Origin: Pelecanus crispus
Lineage: Eukaryota > Chordata > Aves > Pelecaniformes > Pelecanidae
NCBI RefSeq assembly: GCF_030463565.1
Contig: NC_134675.1
Coordinates: 12,049,862 to 12,113,861, forward strand
Length of the DNA stretch: 64,000 bases
Direction of reading: 5' to 3'
Numbering within the stretch: position 1 is the stretch's first letter; the number at the start of each line of letters is the position of its first letter. The notes below the pieces were generated by a model. It saw only the letters and a program-made list of their open reading frames with translations. It had not been told where the DNA came from and made no database searches. Position numbers and translations under genes: made by a program. This document shows, piece after piece, positions 1-11,300 of the stretch.

Positions 1-307
1 TGGCCCAAAGCTTGTGCAGCCCTTTGGCCACTTGAGTGAAATCAATTACTCACTTCAGATAAGTTTGAGAGGGGTCAGTTGGAAGCACAAGTGTTGTCCC
101 AGGAGTCTGCAGGGAGGGGGGATGTGTTTGTCTTATATTGTGGTGCTTTTCCTGAAGAAGGAGAACTCGGGACCTTGTGCTCAGGTACTTGTGCTGACAA
201 GGACCAGTCTGCTTAGGTCATGAAGTCTTCAGTCAAACAAAGGATGCTTTAAATAGTCACTGCCTTTCCTGAGAGGTGACTTCCTTTGTGTTTTTGTCTC
301 TCTCTAG
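1..307. other. RUSC2 intron upstream of the first coding exon
   Basis: This stretch ends in a pyrimidine-rich tract and an AG at 306-307, a good acceptor for the exon carrying the RUSC2 start codon. I see no conserved coding exon, RNA gene or promoter element in it. The transcription start and any non-coding first exon lie outside the window. Confidence 0.6.
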
Positions 308-414
308 GTATCTGAATTCCCCCATGAGAAGTGTCCTCCCAGCCTCTCATGCGCACCCCTACCTGTCCATGGGTAGCACCAGCTTAACTGATGTCCTGAA
401 GAGCATTCCTCACC
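308..414 (+). other. RUSC2: RUSC2 5' untranslated part of the first coding exon
   Basis: This follows the acceptor AG at 306-307 and leads straight into the start codon. The bases before the ATG (CACC, with G after) are a strong vertebrate translation-start context. That context and the match of the N terminus to mammalian RUSC2 decide the start. Confidence 0.75.
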
Positions 415-2386
415 ATGGATAGTTCACCCAAACTGACTGGCGAGACACTGATTGTCCATCACATTCCCCTGGTGCATTGCCAGGTCCCTGATAGACAGTG
501 CTGCTCCGTGAGCAAAAAGACCAACCCCTTCTGCCAGCCAGAGCTAGGCATTACACAGACCTCTGCCCTTACGGACAGAGGCCTTTCACAAACTGACTCC
601 TTGGTGTACAGCAGCTTTCTCCAGGCCTCCGAAACCTCAGCAGAGGCCTCAGACAACAAAGGCGACAAAGCGAGGGACTTGATTGTCCATAGTGTCAGTA
701 AGCAACACAACCCTTTCCTGCTGAATGAGGGTAAAGACCTCAGCATCTTTGGGGATGACTTGGGTCAAAAATCTTTCCACCTTCACAACTCCGTTGTGGC
801 TGGAAAATCTCCCTTTCATCTGCACGAGCTGGCCTTGCCCCCTTTCCACCTCCATGACTCCAACCACATTGTGAAATCCTGGAACATGGCCAGCCGGTCC
901 GGTGTGGTAGACGGGCAAGAGGACAAAATCAGCAGTGACAATGTCCAGAAGAGGAACAATGCGAACCAGTGCCACCAGGCCTCAGAACGCATGGAGCTGG
1001 ATGAATGCAGCTGCCATTGTGGCAGCTCCTCCAGATTCTCTTTCGATGGTGGCAACCAGGAGTGGAACCAGAACACAGGTGAATCGCTGAGGAATCAGGA
1101 TGCCCTGCCGAGACGGACATGCAGCTGTTCCAGCTCAGAGCTCCAGCACTGTCACTGCTACAGTTCATCAAGTCAGTCTGAAGTGACTGACCAACAGATG
1201 GGCTACATAAGTGACTCTTCCTGCAACAGCTCTGATGGGGTGCTGGTGAACTTCAGTGCTCTCTACAACAAAATGAATGGCCATTCTCAATCTAACCTGA
1301 ATTCAGCCAACCTGTCCTATGACTCTTCCTTCTGCAGCCACTCAGACACAGGAGCTTTTTACCTGGATTTGCATTCATCACCCACAGAATCCAAGATGTC
1401 TTGTGAGTCACATCACCCAGAGAGTTCAGGGAAGATGTGTGGGTGTCAGCACTCCTCCTCACCTGTCCTTGATGCTAACTGTAACTCCTACCACCTCCAC
1501 CGTGAGCCTTGCACTTCAGAGAGCTCAGATCTCACTGCCTGCTTCCAGAGCCAAGCGCGGCTTGTTGTGGCTACTCAGAATTATTATAAGTTAGTCACGT
1601 GTGACTTGTCTTCCCAGTCATCCCCCAGCCCGGCAGGATCTTCCATAACTAGCTGCTCAGAAGACCATACCAAAGGTAGCCCAGCCCAGCCCACTGAATA
1701 CTATCTGTTTAGAAGGCCTGACCTGAGACAAGAAGAAAGCAATGTGGAGTGCAGTGAAGAGGAGGCAAAGGGAGAAGCCACCCAGAACATGATTGAGGGT
1801 CAGGTCTATGTGAATGTGTCACCACCTAACCTCAACACAAGCCGGCAGCGCTCCAGGAGCTATGATCAGAACCTGGACAGGAGTCCTAGCAGCAGGCTGG
1901 GCTCTTTGGAGCGTATGGTGAGCTGTCCGGTCAAGCTGAGTGAAAGTCCAGCAATACCTATCCAGAGTTGCCCCCCAAAGCGAGTGACATCTTTTGCTGA
2001 ACTGGCTAAAGGCAGGAAAAAGAACGGCACCTCCCCACCACTCCGGTCCAGTGGCGATTCCTCCTTGGAGTTCTCCCCTGTCCCTGAGACACAGCGAGAT
2101 TGCCCAACTTTCCTTGAAGAAAGAGCTTGCTGCAGCCAGAGTCTTCCACCCATGCCCTTTATCCACAGCCTGAACCGGAGCTGCAAGGGCTTCTGTTTGA
2201 ATCACACTTTTGGGGACAGCCAGGCTTTGTGTTCCACCAAAGACTCAGGCTCCAGTGAGACCATCCCCAGTGGGCATGGGGCAGGTGAGCAAGCCTCTCT
2301 CTCCCTGCTGATGGAGGCAGATGCCAGCTTCTCAGGTAGCTCTGCCAGTGGCCACAGACAAAGAGATGTTAGAGCCCGAGCAGACG
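415..2386 (+). CDS. RUSC2: RUSC2 coding exon 1 (large N-terminal exon)
   Basis: This exon encodes residues 1-657 plus one base. The N terminus ([20 protein letters not shown]) matches mammalian RUSC2 with a single change. Conserved short blocks include one around [20 protein letters not shown] and the basic motif [15 protein letters not shown] near residue 530. Cys/His/Ser-rich tracts and three FHLH repeats lie in the first third. The exon is probably disordered. It ends ...ARAD-G at donor GTAAGG (2387), phase 1; the frame stays open past the donor to 2403 only by chance. Confidence 0.95.
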
Positions 2387-5300
2387 GTAAGGAGCCAAAC
2401 TAGGCAGAATGGAGAAGTAAAAAGAAAGGCTGCTTTTTGGGACATGAGGGGAGCAGCAGAGGAACCTGCATGGCAATGGGAGACCAGTGCCTGTGTAGTT
2501 TGTTTCCTGGTATACCACTCCTTGGGACAAAGCCCTGCTGTGCTTATTTCAGACCCAGATCAGTGCAAGTGTCTTGTCCTTGTATTTCTAAAGCCTTTTG
2601 AGGTTTTGTGCAAACCTCTCATATCGTGTAAGGGAGGACATGGCATTAGCACTTAGAGTCTGTGCAGCTTGGAGGACTGTCTCCCTTCCAGGGCACTGTA
2701 CTCCCCTAGTCCATGAGAACCACCTGCCTTTAGCTCCCAAGACAGAGATTTGAAGATGCTCAGCAGAGCCATGTTCCCAACAGACGAAGGGAAGGGAACC
2801 ATTGAGGAGTTTTTAGCCTTTCTTCTTTGGAGCTACATGGGGCAGAGGTGGGGCAGGAAGAGGCATAGCCAGCAGTCTCCTCTCAGTGCAGGATCAGGGA
2901 ACTCACACAGTCTCTGCCAGGACTTACAACATGAGTCCTGCAGAGATTAGAGAAGCTGTGTGTCTCTGCTGGAATATCCTGGCCATATCCTCCACAGTGC
3001 ATTGGATTGCAGCAAATGTTCCTCTGGAGGGTAATTGTCCCAGCTCCCTCTGCAGGAATACATGAATTGCTTTCCACCTTGATATTGCTGTTACATGTCC
3101 TGGTGAGGAAGCTGTGTGACAGCCTCATCAGAGGTACGGCCATTTCTCCAGCATGGCAGGAGACCTCCATCTCTGCCCTAGACAGTTCTTGTACCTGTTT
3201 CAAAAGTAAGAGCCTGTCTAAAATGGGGCTCTGACCAGACTGCTGTGGTAGATAGCCCCTAACATGCCAAGGACCTGACTGTCTCCATTTAATGTCCTGA
3301 AAATTTCTGGCAGGAGATAGGAAGAACATGTAATTCATTGCCATGGCAGGTGTGGGAGAGATTTTGGCCTTTGGAGCAAGAGTTTTTTGTGTATTGTCCT
3401 GTTTGTTTATTGAGCCTTGAATGTGCACTGGGTGTGGGATGGCAGGGAAGGCAGGTCTGCTGGGAGAAGGCAGCCGTGGGAGCAGCCCTCTTGGTTTGAA
3501 GAGGGATTGTTTGGAAGGAGCAAGAGCTGCTCAGGGAGTGGGAGGAGGGGGCAGACAGGAGCTCTCAGGGCAATATATCCCAGCAGTTCCTGCACCCCCT
3601 GCTGTGGTCCCTTCCTCTGCACTGTGACAGCAAGGCAGGCATTAGCGCTGTGTGGAAAGCTCCTGCCTGCAGCTGGAGATAGAGGCAGAGCTGCCTCGTG
3701 CTAGCTGAGAGCAGCATGCAAGCCTAGAGGGTCTGAGAAGGGACTAGAGGGAAAGCAAGCCCTGCTAAAGGCTAGCTATAGGGAGTGAGGCCTGGCACAC
3801 CCCACAGGCAGCAAGTAACACCGGGGCTCTGCTTAGGATGGGTCCTTTGTCCCAGGATATGCTGTGGGCTGGAGGAGTGGTGGGGAAGGCAAGCCAGAAG
3901 CTGCCACGCCACGCTGGGATGTGGAGTGGTGATCAGGGATCCCAGCCAGCCCCATGTGTGCATCCAATGCTATGTGTGTTGTGCACTGTGTGCACAGCGT
4001 GTCATGCTTCATCTGTGTCCCTCAGGATACTGTGGCCCCACCAGGAGCTGCAGGCATGCACGCATAGGAGATCAGCCCAGCACATACCCTTAGGAAATCC
4101 CTGTTAGTCATTTGCTGAAGTGGACCTGCCTTTTCCAGGGTTGGAAGCTCTTCTGCTGTGGGCCTGATTCAGTTCAGGAACATCCTGCTTGGGTCTGGTA
4201 CAGGCAGGGGGAGGAAGGGAGCTGTGTGCTCAGAGGGGGAAACAGTTACAAGAGAAAGAGGAGGGAGGGAGAAGGGGAAGCAAGCAGCCTTTCTGACAGC
4301 ACTGAGTGCGATGTGGGATGCAGAGCTGTGGTGCTATTGCATGTAATGCTTGTGCTCAGCTGGGTGAGTTGGGATAAGAAATCTTGCCATACCACAGTGC
4401 ATTGGGCCGTGTCTTTGTGGCACTGCCTGGATGGAGGCAGGCTGAGGGCAGGCGCTTGGGGCCATGGGCCATGGCTTGTGCTATCCTGGGAACAAGAGAT
4501 GGGGAAGGGATGGGAATCTGGTGACCCTACCAGGAGAGAAAAGCCCCCAGTGCAGCGCCCTACTCTTCCAGACAGCTGTCAACAGCTGGAAACTCTGCAT
4601 TTGGGGCCACAAGACTATGGGGGTGGATGGGATCCACCTGAGAGTACTGAGGGAGCTGGCAGAGGAGCTTGCCAAGCCACTTTCCATCATCTATCAGCAG
4701 TCCTGGTTAACAGGGGAGGTCCCTGATGACTGGAGGCTTGCCAATGTGACACCCATCCACAAGAAGGGCCGGAAGGAGGACCCAGGGAACTACAGGCCTG
4801 TCAGCCTGACCTCGGTGCCGGGGAAGATTATGGAGCGGTTCATCTTGAGTGCGCTCAACAGGCATGTGCAGGTCAACCAGGGGATCATGCCCTGATCAAC
4901 CTGGCTGGGTGGCCGAGCCCAGAGACTTGTGGTGAATGGAGTTAAATCCAGTTGGTGACCAGTCACGAGTGGCGTTCCCCAAGGCTCAGTTTTGGGGCCA
5001 GTACTGTTTAATATCTTTATCAATGATCTGGATGAGGGGATTGAGTGCACCCTCACTAAGTTTGTAGATGACACCAAACTGGGTGGGAGTGTCAATCTGC
5101 TCGAGGGTAGGATGGCCCTGCAGAGGGACCTGGACAGGCTGGACCGATGGGCCGCGGCCAACTGTATGAGGCTTAACAAGGCCAAGTGCCGGGTCCTGCA
5201 CTTGGGTCACAAGAACCCCATGCAACGCTACAGGCTTGGGGTAGAGTGGCTGGAAAGCTGCCGGGCAGAAAAGGACCTGTGGGTGTGTCGTAGTTTAGCC

Positions 5301-8300
5301 CCAGCCAGCAACTAAGCACCAGGCAGCCACTCGCTCACTCCCCCTGCCCCAGTGGGATGGGGGAGAGAATCGGAAGAGTAAGAGTGAGAAACACTCCTGG
5401 GTTGAGATAAGAACAGTTTAATAATTGAAATAAAGTAAAATAGTAATGATAATAATAATATAATAATAATAATAATAATATACAAAGCATGGCAGAGCAT
5501 GGGAAGCTGAAAAGTCCTTGACTAGCATAAGCAGTACTTAGCAACAACTAAAACATCAGTGTGTTATCAACATTCTTCTCATGTTAAATCCAAAACACAA
5601 CACTGTGCTTGCTACTAGGAAGAAACTTAACTCTATCCGAGCCGAAACCAGGGCGGGTTTCTATAATTCCATGATTCTATGGTTCTGTGATTCTATGATC
5701 CAGTAGCTAATCCACCTGGCTGTTAAAAACATAGTCAAGGGGCGGGGTTTCTAAGTGGAATATGCTTAGTACCAGCTTTCAGCCAGTGGATTCATCCTCC
5801 TTTCATCCACCACAGTGAAGAGACTTTTTCTCATGAATTCAGTCTTGCTGAAGATGATCCTTGACCACAGCTGAGAACCCTCCTAACTTTCACTTTGGTT
5901 ATTATAACCTCTTCCCATCGAATCTCTTAGGACACTGAGTTGCTGGATCCTGTCCAGACAGGGGCAACAAAGCTGGTGAAGGGTCTGGAGAACAAGTCCT
6001 CATAAGCACAAGTCTTATGAGGAGCGGCTGAGGGAACTGGGATTGTTTAGCCTAGAGAAGAGGAGGCTGAGGGGTGACCTTATCGCTCTCTACAACTACC
6101 TGAAAGGAGGTTGTAGCGAGGTGGGTGTTGGTCTCTTCTCCCAAGTAAGTAGCAATAGGACGAGAGGAAATGGCCTCAAGCTGTGCCGGGCGAGGTTTAG
6201 ATTGGATATCAGGAAAAATTTCTTCACGGAAAGGGTAGTCAAGCATTGGAACAGGCTGCCCAGAGAGGTGGTGGAGTCACCATCCCTGGAAGTGTTCAAA
6301 AAATGGGTAGACGTGGCACTTAGGGACATGGTTTAGTGGGCATGGTGGTGTTGGGTTGATGGTTGGACTGATGATGTTAGAGGTCCTTTCCAACCTTAAT
6401 GATTCCTAGTTTTTACTTTCATTAAAAAATAATCCAGCCACCAAGCCAGGAAACATGAAATTAATTATTAATTACCTTTCTTCGGTGTGACCAGGTAGAT
6501 GATCTCCTCAGCCTGGTGGCAGAGCTGAAGGAGGAGGTGCAAAGGCTGAGGAGTATCAGGGAGTGCGAGAGGGAAATAGACTGGTGGAGCAACACCCTAC
6601 CGTCCCTGGGGCCAAGGCAGCAGGCGGAGGCCCCACAAGGAGTGGAGGATCCCCTACCCTCTTGCCAGCAAGCAGAAGGAGGGGATCCAAGAGACGGCGG
6701 GGAATGGAAACAGGTCCCTGCCCGGGGAGGCAGGCGAATCCCCTCCCGGCCTCCCTCACCTTCCCAGCTGCCCTTACATGACAGATATGGGGCTCTGGAA
6801 GTTGAGGGCCAGGCAAGTGGGGAGGAAGGTGAAGGTCCAGCCAGGGGGTTGCTGAGGGCCAGTCAGTCACCCCCATGGATTGTGACTGCCCCTGTTAAGA
6901 AAAAAAGGAGGGTAATTGTGGTGGGCGATTCCCTCCTGCGGGGAACTGAGGGCCCAATCTGCCGCCCGGACCCATCCCACAGGGAAGTCTGCTGCCTCCC
7001 TGGGGCCCGTGTTAGGGATGTTACTATGAAACTCCCTGATTTCATAAGGCCCTCCGATTATTACCCGTTGCTGGTTGTACAGGTTGGCAGTGATGACATT
7101 ACAGAAAGAAGTCCTAAAGCGATCAAGAGGGACTTCAGGGCACTGGGGCGATTGGTCGCAGGATCGGGAGTGCAGGTAGTGTTTTCCTCTATCCCGTCAA
7201 TGGCAGGGAAGAATGCTGAAAGGAATGGGAAAACTCACCTGATTAACAGGTGGCTCAGAGACTGGTGCCATCGGTGGAATTTGGGTTTTTTTGATCATGG
7301 GGAGGTTTACAAGGCACTGGGCCTGCTGGTGGCTGATGGAGATCAGCTGTCTCCAAAGGGGAAAAGGATTCTCGCTCATGAGTTGGCAGGGCTCATTGAG
7401 AGGGCTTTAAACTAGGTTTGAAGGGGGAAGGGGATATAAACAGGCTCACTAGAGAGGAGCCCAGGGGTGGCATGGAAACGTTCGGGGTGAAATCGATAGC
7501 CCATCTCAAGTGCATGTACACCAATGCACGCAGCATGGGCAACAAACAGGAGGAGCTGGAAGCCCTTGTGCAGCAGGATGGCTATGACATAGTCGCCATC
7601 ACAGAGACGTGGTGGGACGACTCTCATGACTGGAGTGCTGCACTGGATGGCTATAAGCTCTTCAGAAGGGATAGGCAGGGAAAGAGAGGAGGTGGGGTGG
7701 CTCTGTATGTTAGGGAGTGTATAGAGCTCGACAGCGGTAATGATAAGGTCGAGTGCTTATGGGTAAGGTTGAGGGGCAAGGCCAGCAAGGCAGATGTCCT
7801 GTTGGTAGTCTGCTATAGACCACCCAACCAGGATGTAGAGATAGATGAAGCGTTCTACAAGCGGCTGGCAGAAGTCTCGCAATCGCCAGCCCTTGTTCTT
7901 GTGGGGGACTTCAACTTGCCGGACATCTGCTGGAAATACAACACAGCAGAGAGGCAACAGTCTCGGAAGTTCCTAGAGTGTGTGGAGGATAAATTCCTGA
8001 CGCAGCTGGTAAGCGAGCCTACCAGGGGAGGTGCCTCGCTTGACCTGCTGTTTACAAACAGAGAAGGACTGGTGGGAGATGTCGTGGTCGGAGGCCATGA
8101 TATGATAGAGTTCTTGATTCTTGGCGAAGTAAGGACGAGGGGCAGCAAAACTGTTACCATGGACTTCCGGAGGGCAGACTTTGGCCTGTTCAGGACGCTA
8201 GTTGGGAAAGTCCCTTGGGAGGCAGTCCTGAAAGGCAAAGGGGTCCAGGAAGGCTGGGTGTTCTTCAAGAAGGAAGTCTTAAGGGTGCAGGAGTGGGCTG

Positions 8301-11300
8301 TCCCCATGTGCCGTAAGACGAACCAGCGGGGAAGACGACCGGCCTGGCTGAATAGGGAGCTTTTGCTGGGACTCGGGGGAAAAAAGGAGAGTCTACCGCC
8401 TTTGGAAGAAGGGGCAGGCAACTCAGGAGGAGTACAGGGATCTTGTGTAGGTCATGCAGGGAGGAAATTAGAAAGACAAAAGCCCAGCTAGAACTCAATC
8501 TGGCCACTGTTGTAAGAGATAATAAAAAATGCTTTTATAAGTATATCAACAACAAAAAGAGAGCCAAGGAGAATCTCCATCCTTTGCTGGATGTGGGGGG
8601 GAACATTGTCACCGAGGATGAGGAAAAGGCTGAGGTACTTAATGCCTTCTTTGCCTCTGTGTTTAATAGCCAGAAGAGTCATCCCCAGGGTATTCAGCCC
8701 CCTGAGCTGGGAGACAGGGACAGGGAGCAGAATGGATCCCCCATAATCCAGGAGGAAGCAGTTAATGACCTGCTACGCCACCTGGATGCTCACAAGTCTA
8801 TGGGGCCAGATGGGATCCACCCGAGAGTACTGAGGGAACTGGCAGAGGAGCTTTCCAAGCCACTTTCCATCATCTATCAGCAGTCCTGGTTAACAGGGGA
8901 GGTCCCTGATGACTGGAGGCTTGCCAACGTGATGCCCATCTACAAGAAGGGCTGGAAGGAGGACCCGGGGAACTACAGGCCTGTCAGCCTGACCTTGGTG
9001 CCAGGGAAGATTATGGAGTGGTTCATCTTGAGTGAACTCAACAGGCAAGTGCAGATCAGCCAGGGGATCGGGCCCAGCCAGCATGCCTTCATGAAAGGCA
9101 CGTCCTGCTTGACCAACCTGATCTCCTTCTATGACCTGGTGACCCACCTGGTGGATGAAGGAAAGGCTGTGGACGTCATTTACCTGGACTTCATTAAAGC
9201 CTTTGACACAGTCTCCCATAATATTCTCCTAAGGAAGCTGGCGGCTCATGGCTTGGATGGGCGTACTCTTCGCTGGGTAAAAAACTGGTTGGGTGGCCGA
9301 GCCCAGAGAGTAGTGGTGAATGGAGTTAAGTCCAGCTGGCGGCCAGTCACGAGCGGTATTCCCCAGGGCTCAGTTTTGGGGCCAGCCTTGTTTAATATCT
9401 TTATTGATGATCTGGATGAGGGGATTGAGTGCACCCTCAGTAAGTTTGCAGACGACACCAAACTGGGTGGGAGTGTCGATCTGCTGGAGGGTAGGATGGC
9501 CTTGCAGAGGGACCTGGACAGGCTGGACCGATGGGCCGAGGCCAACTGTATGAGGTTTAACAAGGCCAAGTGCCGGGTCCTGCACTTCGTTCACAACAAC
9601 CCCATGCAACACTGGCTGCCCAGAGAGGTGGTGGAGTCATCATCCCTGGAAGCGTTCAAAAAACGGGTAGACGTGGCACTTTGGGACATGGTTTAGTCTA
9701 GTCTACCCTTAATTGGTTTACTGTGGACTTGGTAATGTTAGGTTAATGGTTGGACTGGATGATCTTAAAGGTCTTTTCCAACCTAAACGATTCTGTGATT
9801 CTATGATTCTACATGTCTTTACCCTGCCAGCTCATGATGTGTGTAACTGGTTCAGACTGAACCACTCTGCTTGTGTCACTGGCCTCTAGCTCATCCTCTT
9901 CCTGCAGATGAGAGCAGGGTCCCTGCCCTCAGAGCCTGTGATCTGCCAGGCTGACGATGATTGTCCCTCTGCCCATCCTCACGCTCTGTCCCCCTTTCTC
10001 TCCCCGAAGGTGGTGGCACAGACAGCAAACCTGTGGTACGCTACAGCAAGGACCAGCGTCCCACGACTCTGCCCATCCAGCCCTTTGTTTTCCAGCACCT
10101 TTTCAGCAAGCCACCCAAGGCCCGTGCTCTGCACAGCCATTTTGCCTCCAGCCTTTCCCAACTCTACAGCTTGTCCAGCAACTGGCCTGCCAGCCAGCAG
10201 ATCTCCTTCAGTTCCCAGTCCTCAGCCTCAGCCACCTCGGCAGAGCAGTCAGCAGCAGCGGGGAGCCAAGCCCACAGCATGCTCCTGACCCAATGCTCAG
10301 TGGATGGATCTGCCTCCTGCAATGATGGCTGCATGAAGAAGCCTGCCCCCGAGACAACCCGTCCGTCCCCCCTGGGGAGTTACTCTCCTGTGCGATGCAA
10401 CGTGCCTTCCTTTCAAAGCATGGACTCCTCTTCCTCACCCACTGCAGAGAGGGCTGGAGAGAGTCAGCCTCCCAGGAGCAGATCCTGCCCCATCTCTGCC
10501 AGCCTGCTTCCCATGAGGTCTTCCCCTGCTGTCAGTGCCATGCAGCCCTCCCAAGCCACCAAAGCTGATGCCCTGAGGCAAAAGGAGAACCCCAAGCCTG
10601 TTCCCAAGAAGGAGGCATTGCTGGAGCCAAGCCCACCGCTCTCTGAGTACCGACTCCACAGTGGGTCCTTCCTGCCCCTCTTGGTGGACAGTATGCCCGT
10701 GAGCAGAGTGGGAGGCCATGCAGATCCCCACTGGAGGAGTGGCAATGAGACCAGCAGCTCTGGTCCCCTGAGCAGCATGGGAATACAGCCCCTCAATGGT
10801 AGGTTCCCATCTGCCAGGACGTGCTAGTCTGGAACATCTTCAGCTCTCTGGCTACTGCTCCCTACAGTACCACCCTCACTTATAGCTGCAGCCTGGGGCA
10901 AAATTGCATCTGGGTACTGCAGCACCCAACAGCCCCCATCATCACTCTGCCTGCAAAAGAAAGTCGTATGCTAAGAGCATGTCCATCCAGTCCTGACTTC
11001 TACACTGTGTCTCTGGAGAGGGCAGCATGGGGCTGCTGATATTACAGCACCCCACACCAGGTGCTTGCACCCCAAACCTGCTCCCTCTTTGCCCACAGCC
11101 ATGAGGCCACCCAGGCTCCTGCCCTGCTCTGCCAGGCTGTGGCCTCCACCTCCCTTCATGTATGTATGCTAACATCCTGAAACGCTGCTGGACTTTTAAC
11201 TAACTTGCTGTCTCTCTTTGTCCTTCCTCTTTCTCATCCTCTCTCTCCCCATTTCCCCTCCATGTTCTCCCTTCTGCTCACATCCTCCCGTCTGGTGCTC

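Larger units (their letters stand above)
6484..9812 (+). mobile_element. CR1 LINE, 3.3 kb, nearly complete but internally deleted
   Basis: It begins within ORF1 at the [18 protein letters not shown] and runs through ORF1, endonuclease, reverse transcriptase and 3' UTR to CR1 terminal repeats at about 9790-9812. Two lesions in ORF2 are visible by comparison with the copy at 58-62 kb. One is an extra base in a G/A run at about 8371-8386. The other is a deletion of roughly 550 bases between 9608 and 9609 that joins the RT domain to the extreme C terminus. It lies in RUSC2 intron 2 in the same orientation as the gene. Confidence 0.93.

Noticed and set aside
649..2205. Antisense frames opposite the first RUSC2 coding exon
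   Set aside because: They mirror the well-conserved sense exon and have no independent start or splice context.
2321..2656. Frame overlapping the end of RUSC2 coding exon 1
   Set aside because: The exon ends at the GTAAGG donor at 2387, and the frame continuing past it is intron.
4112..4726. 204-codon plus-strand frame upstream of the first CR1 fragment
   Set aside because: It runs out of unconserved intron sequence into CR1 in the wrong frame and has no host-gene features.
8443..9696. Reverse-transcriptase frame as an exapted host gene
   Set aside because: It is the RT part of a CR1 with a frameshift and deletion, CR1 3' repeats directly follow, and nothing suggests domestication.
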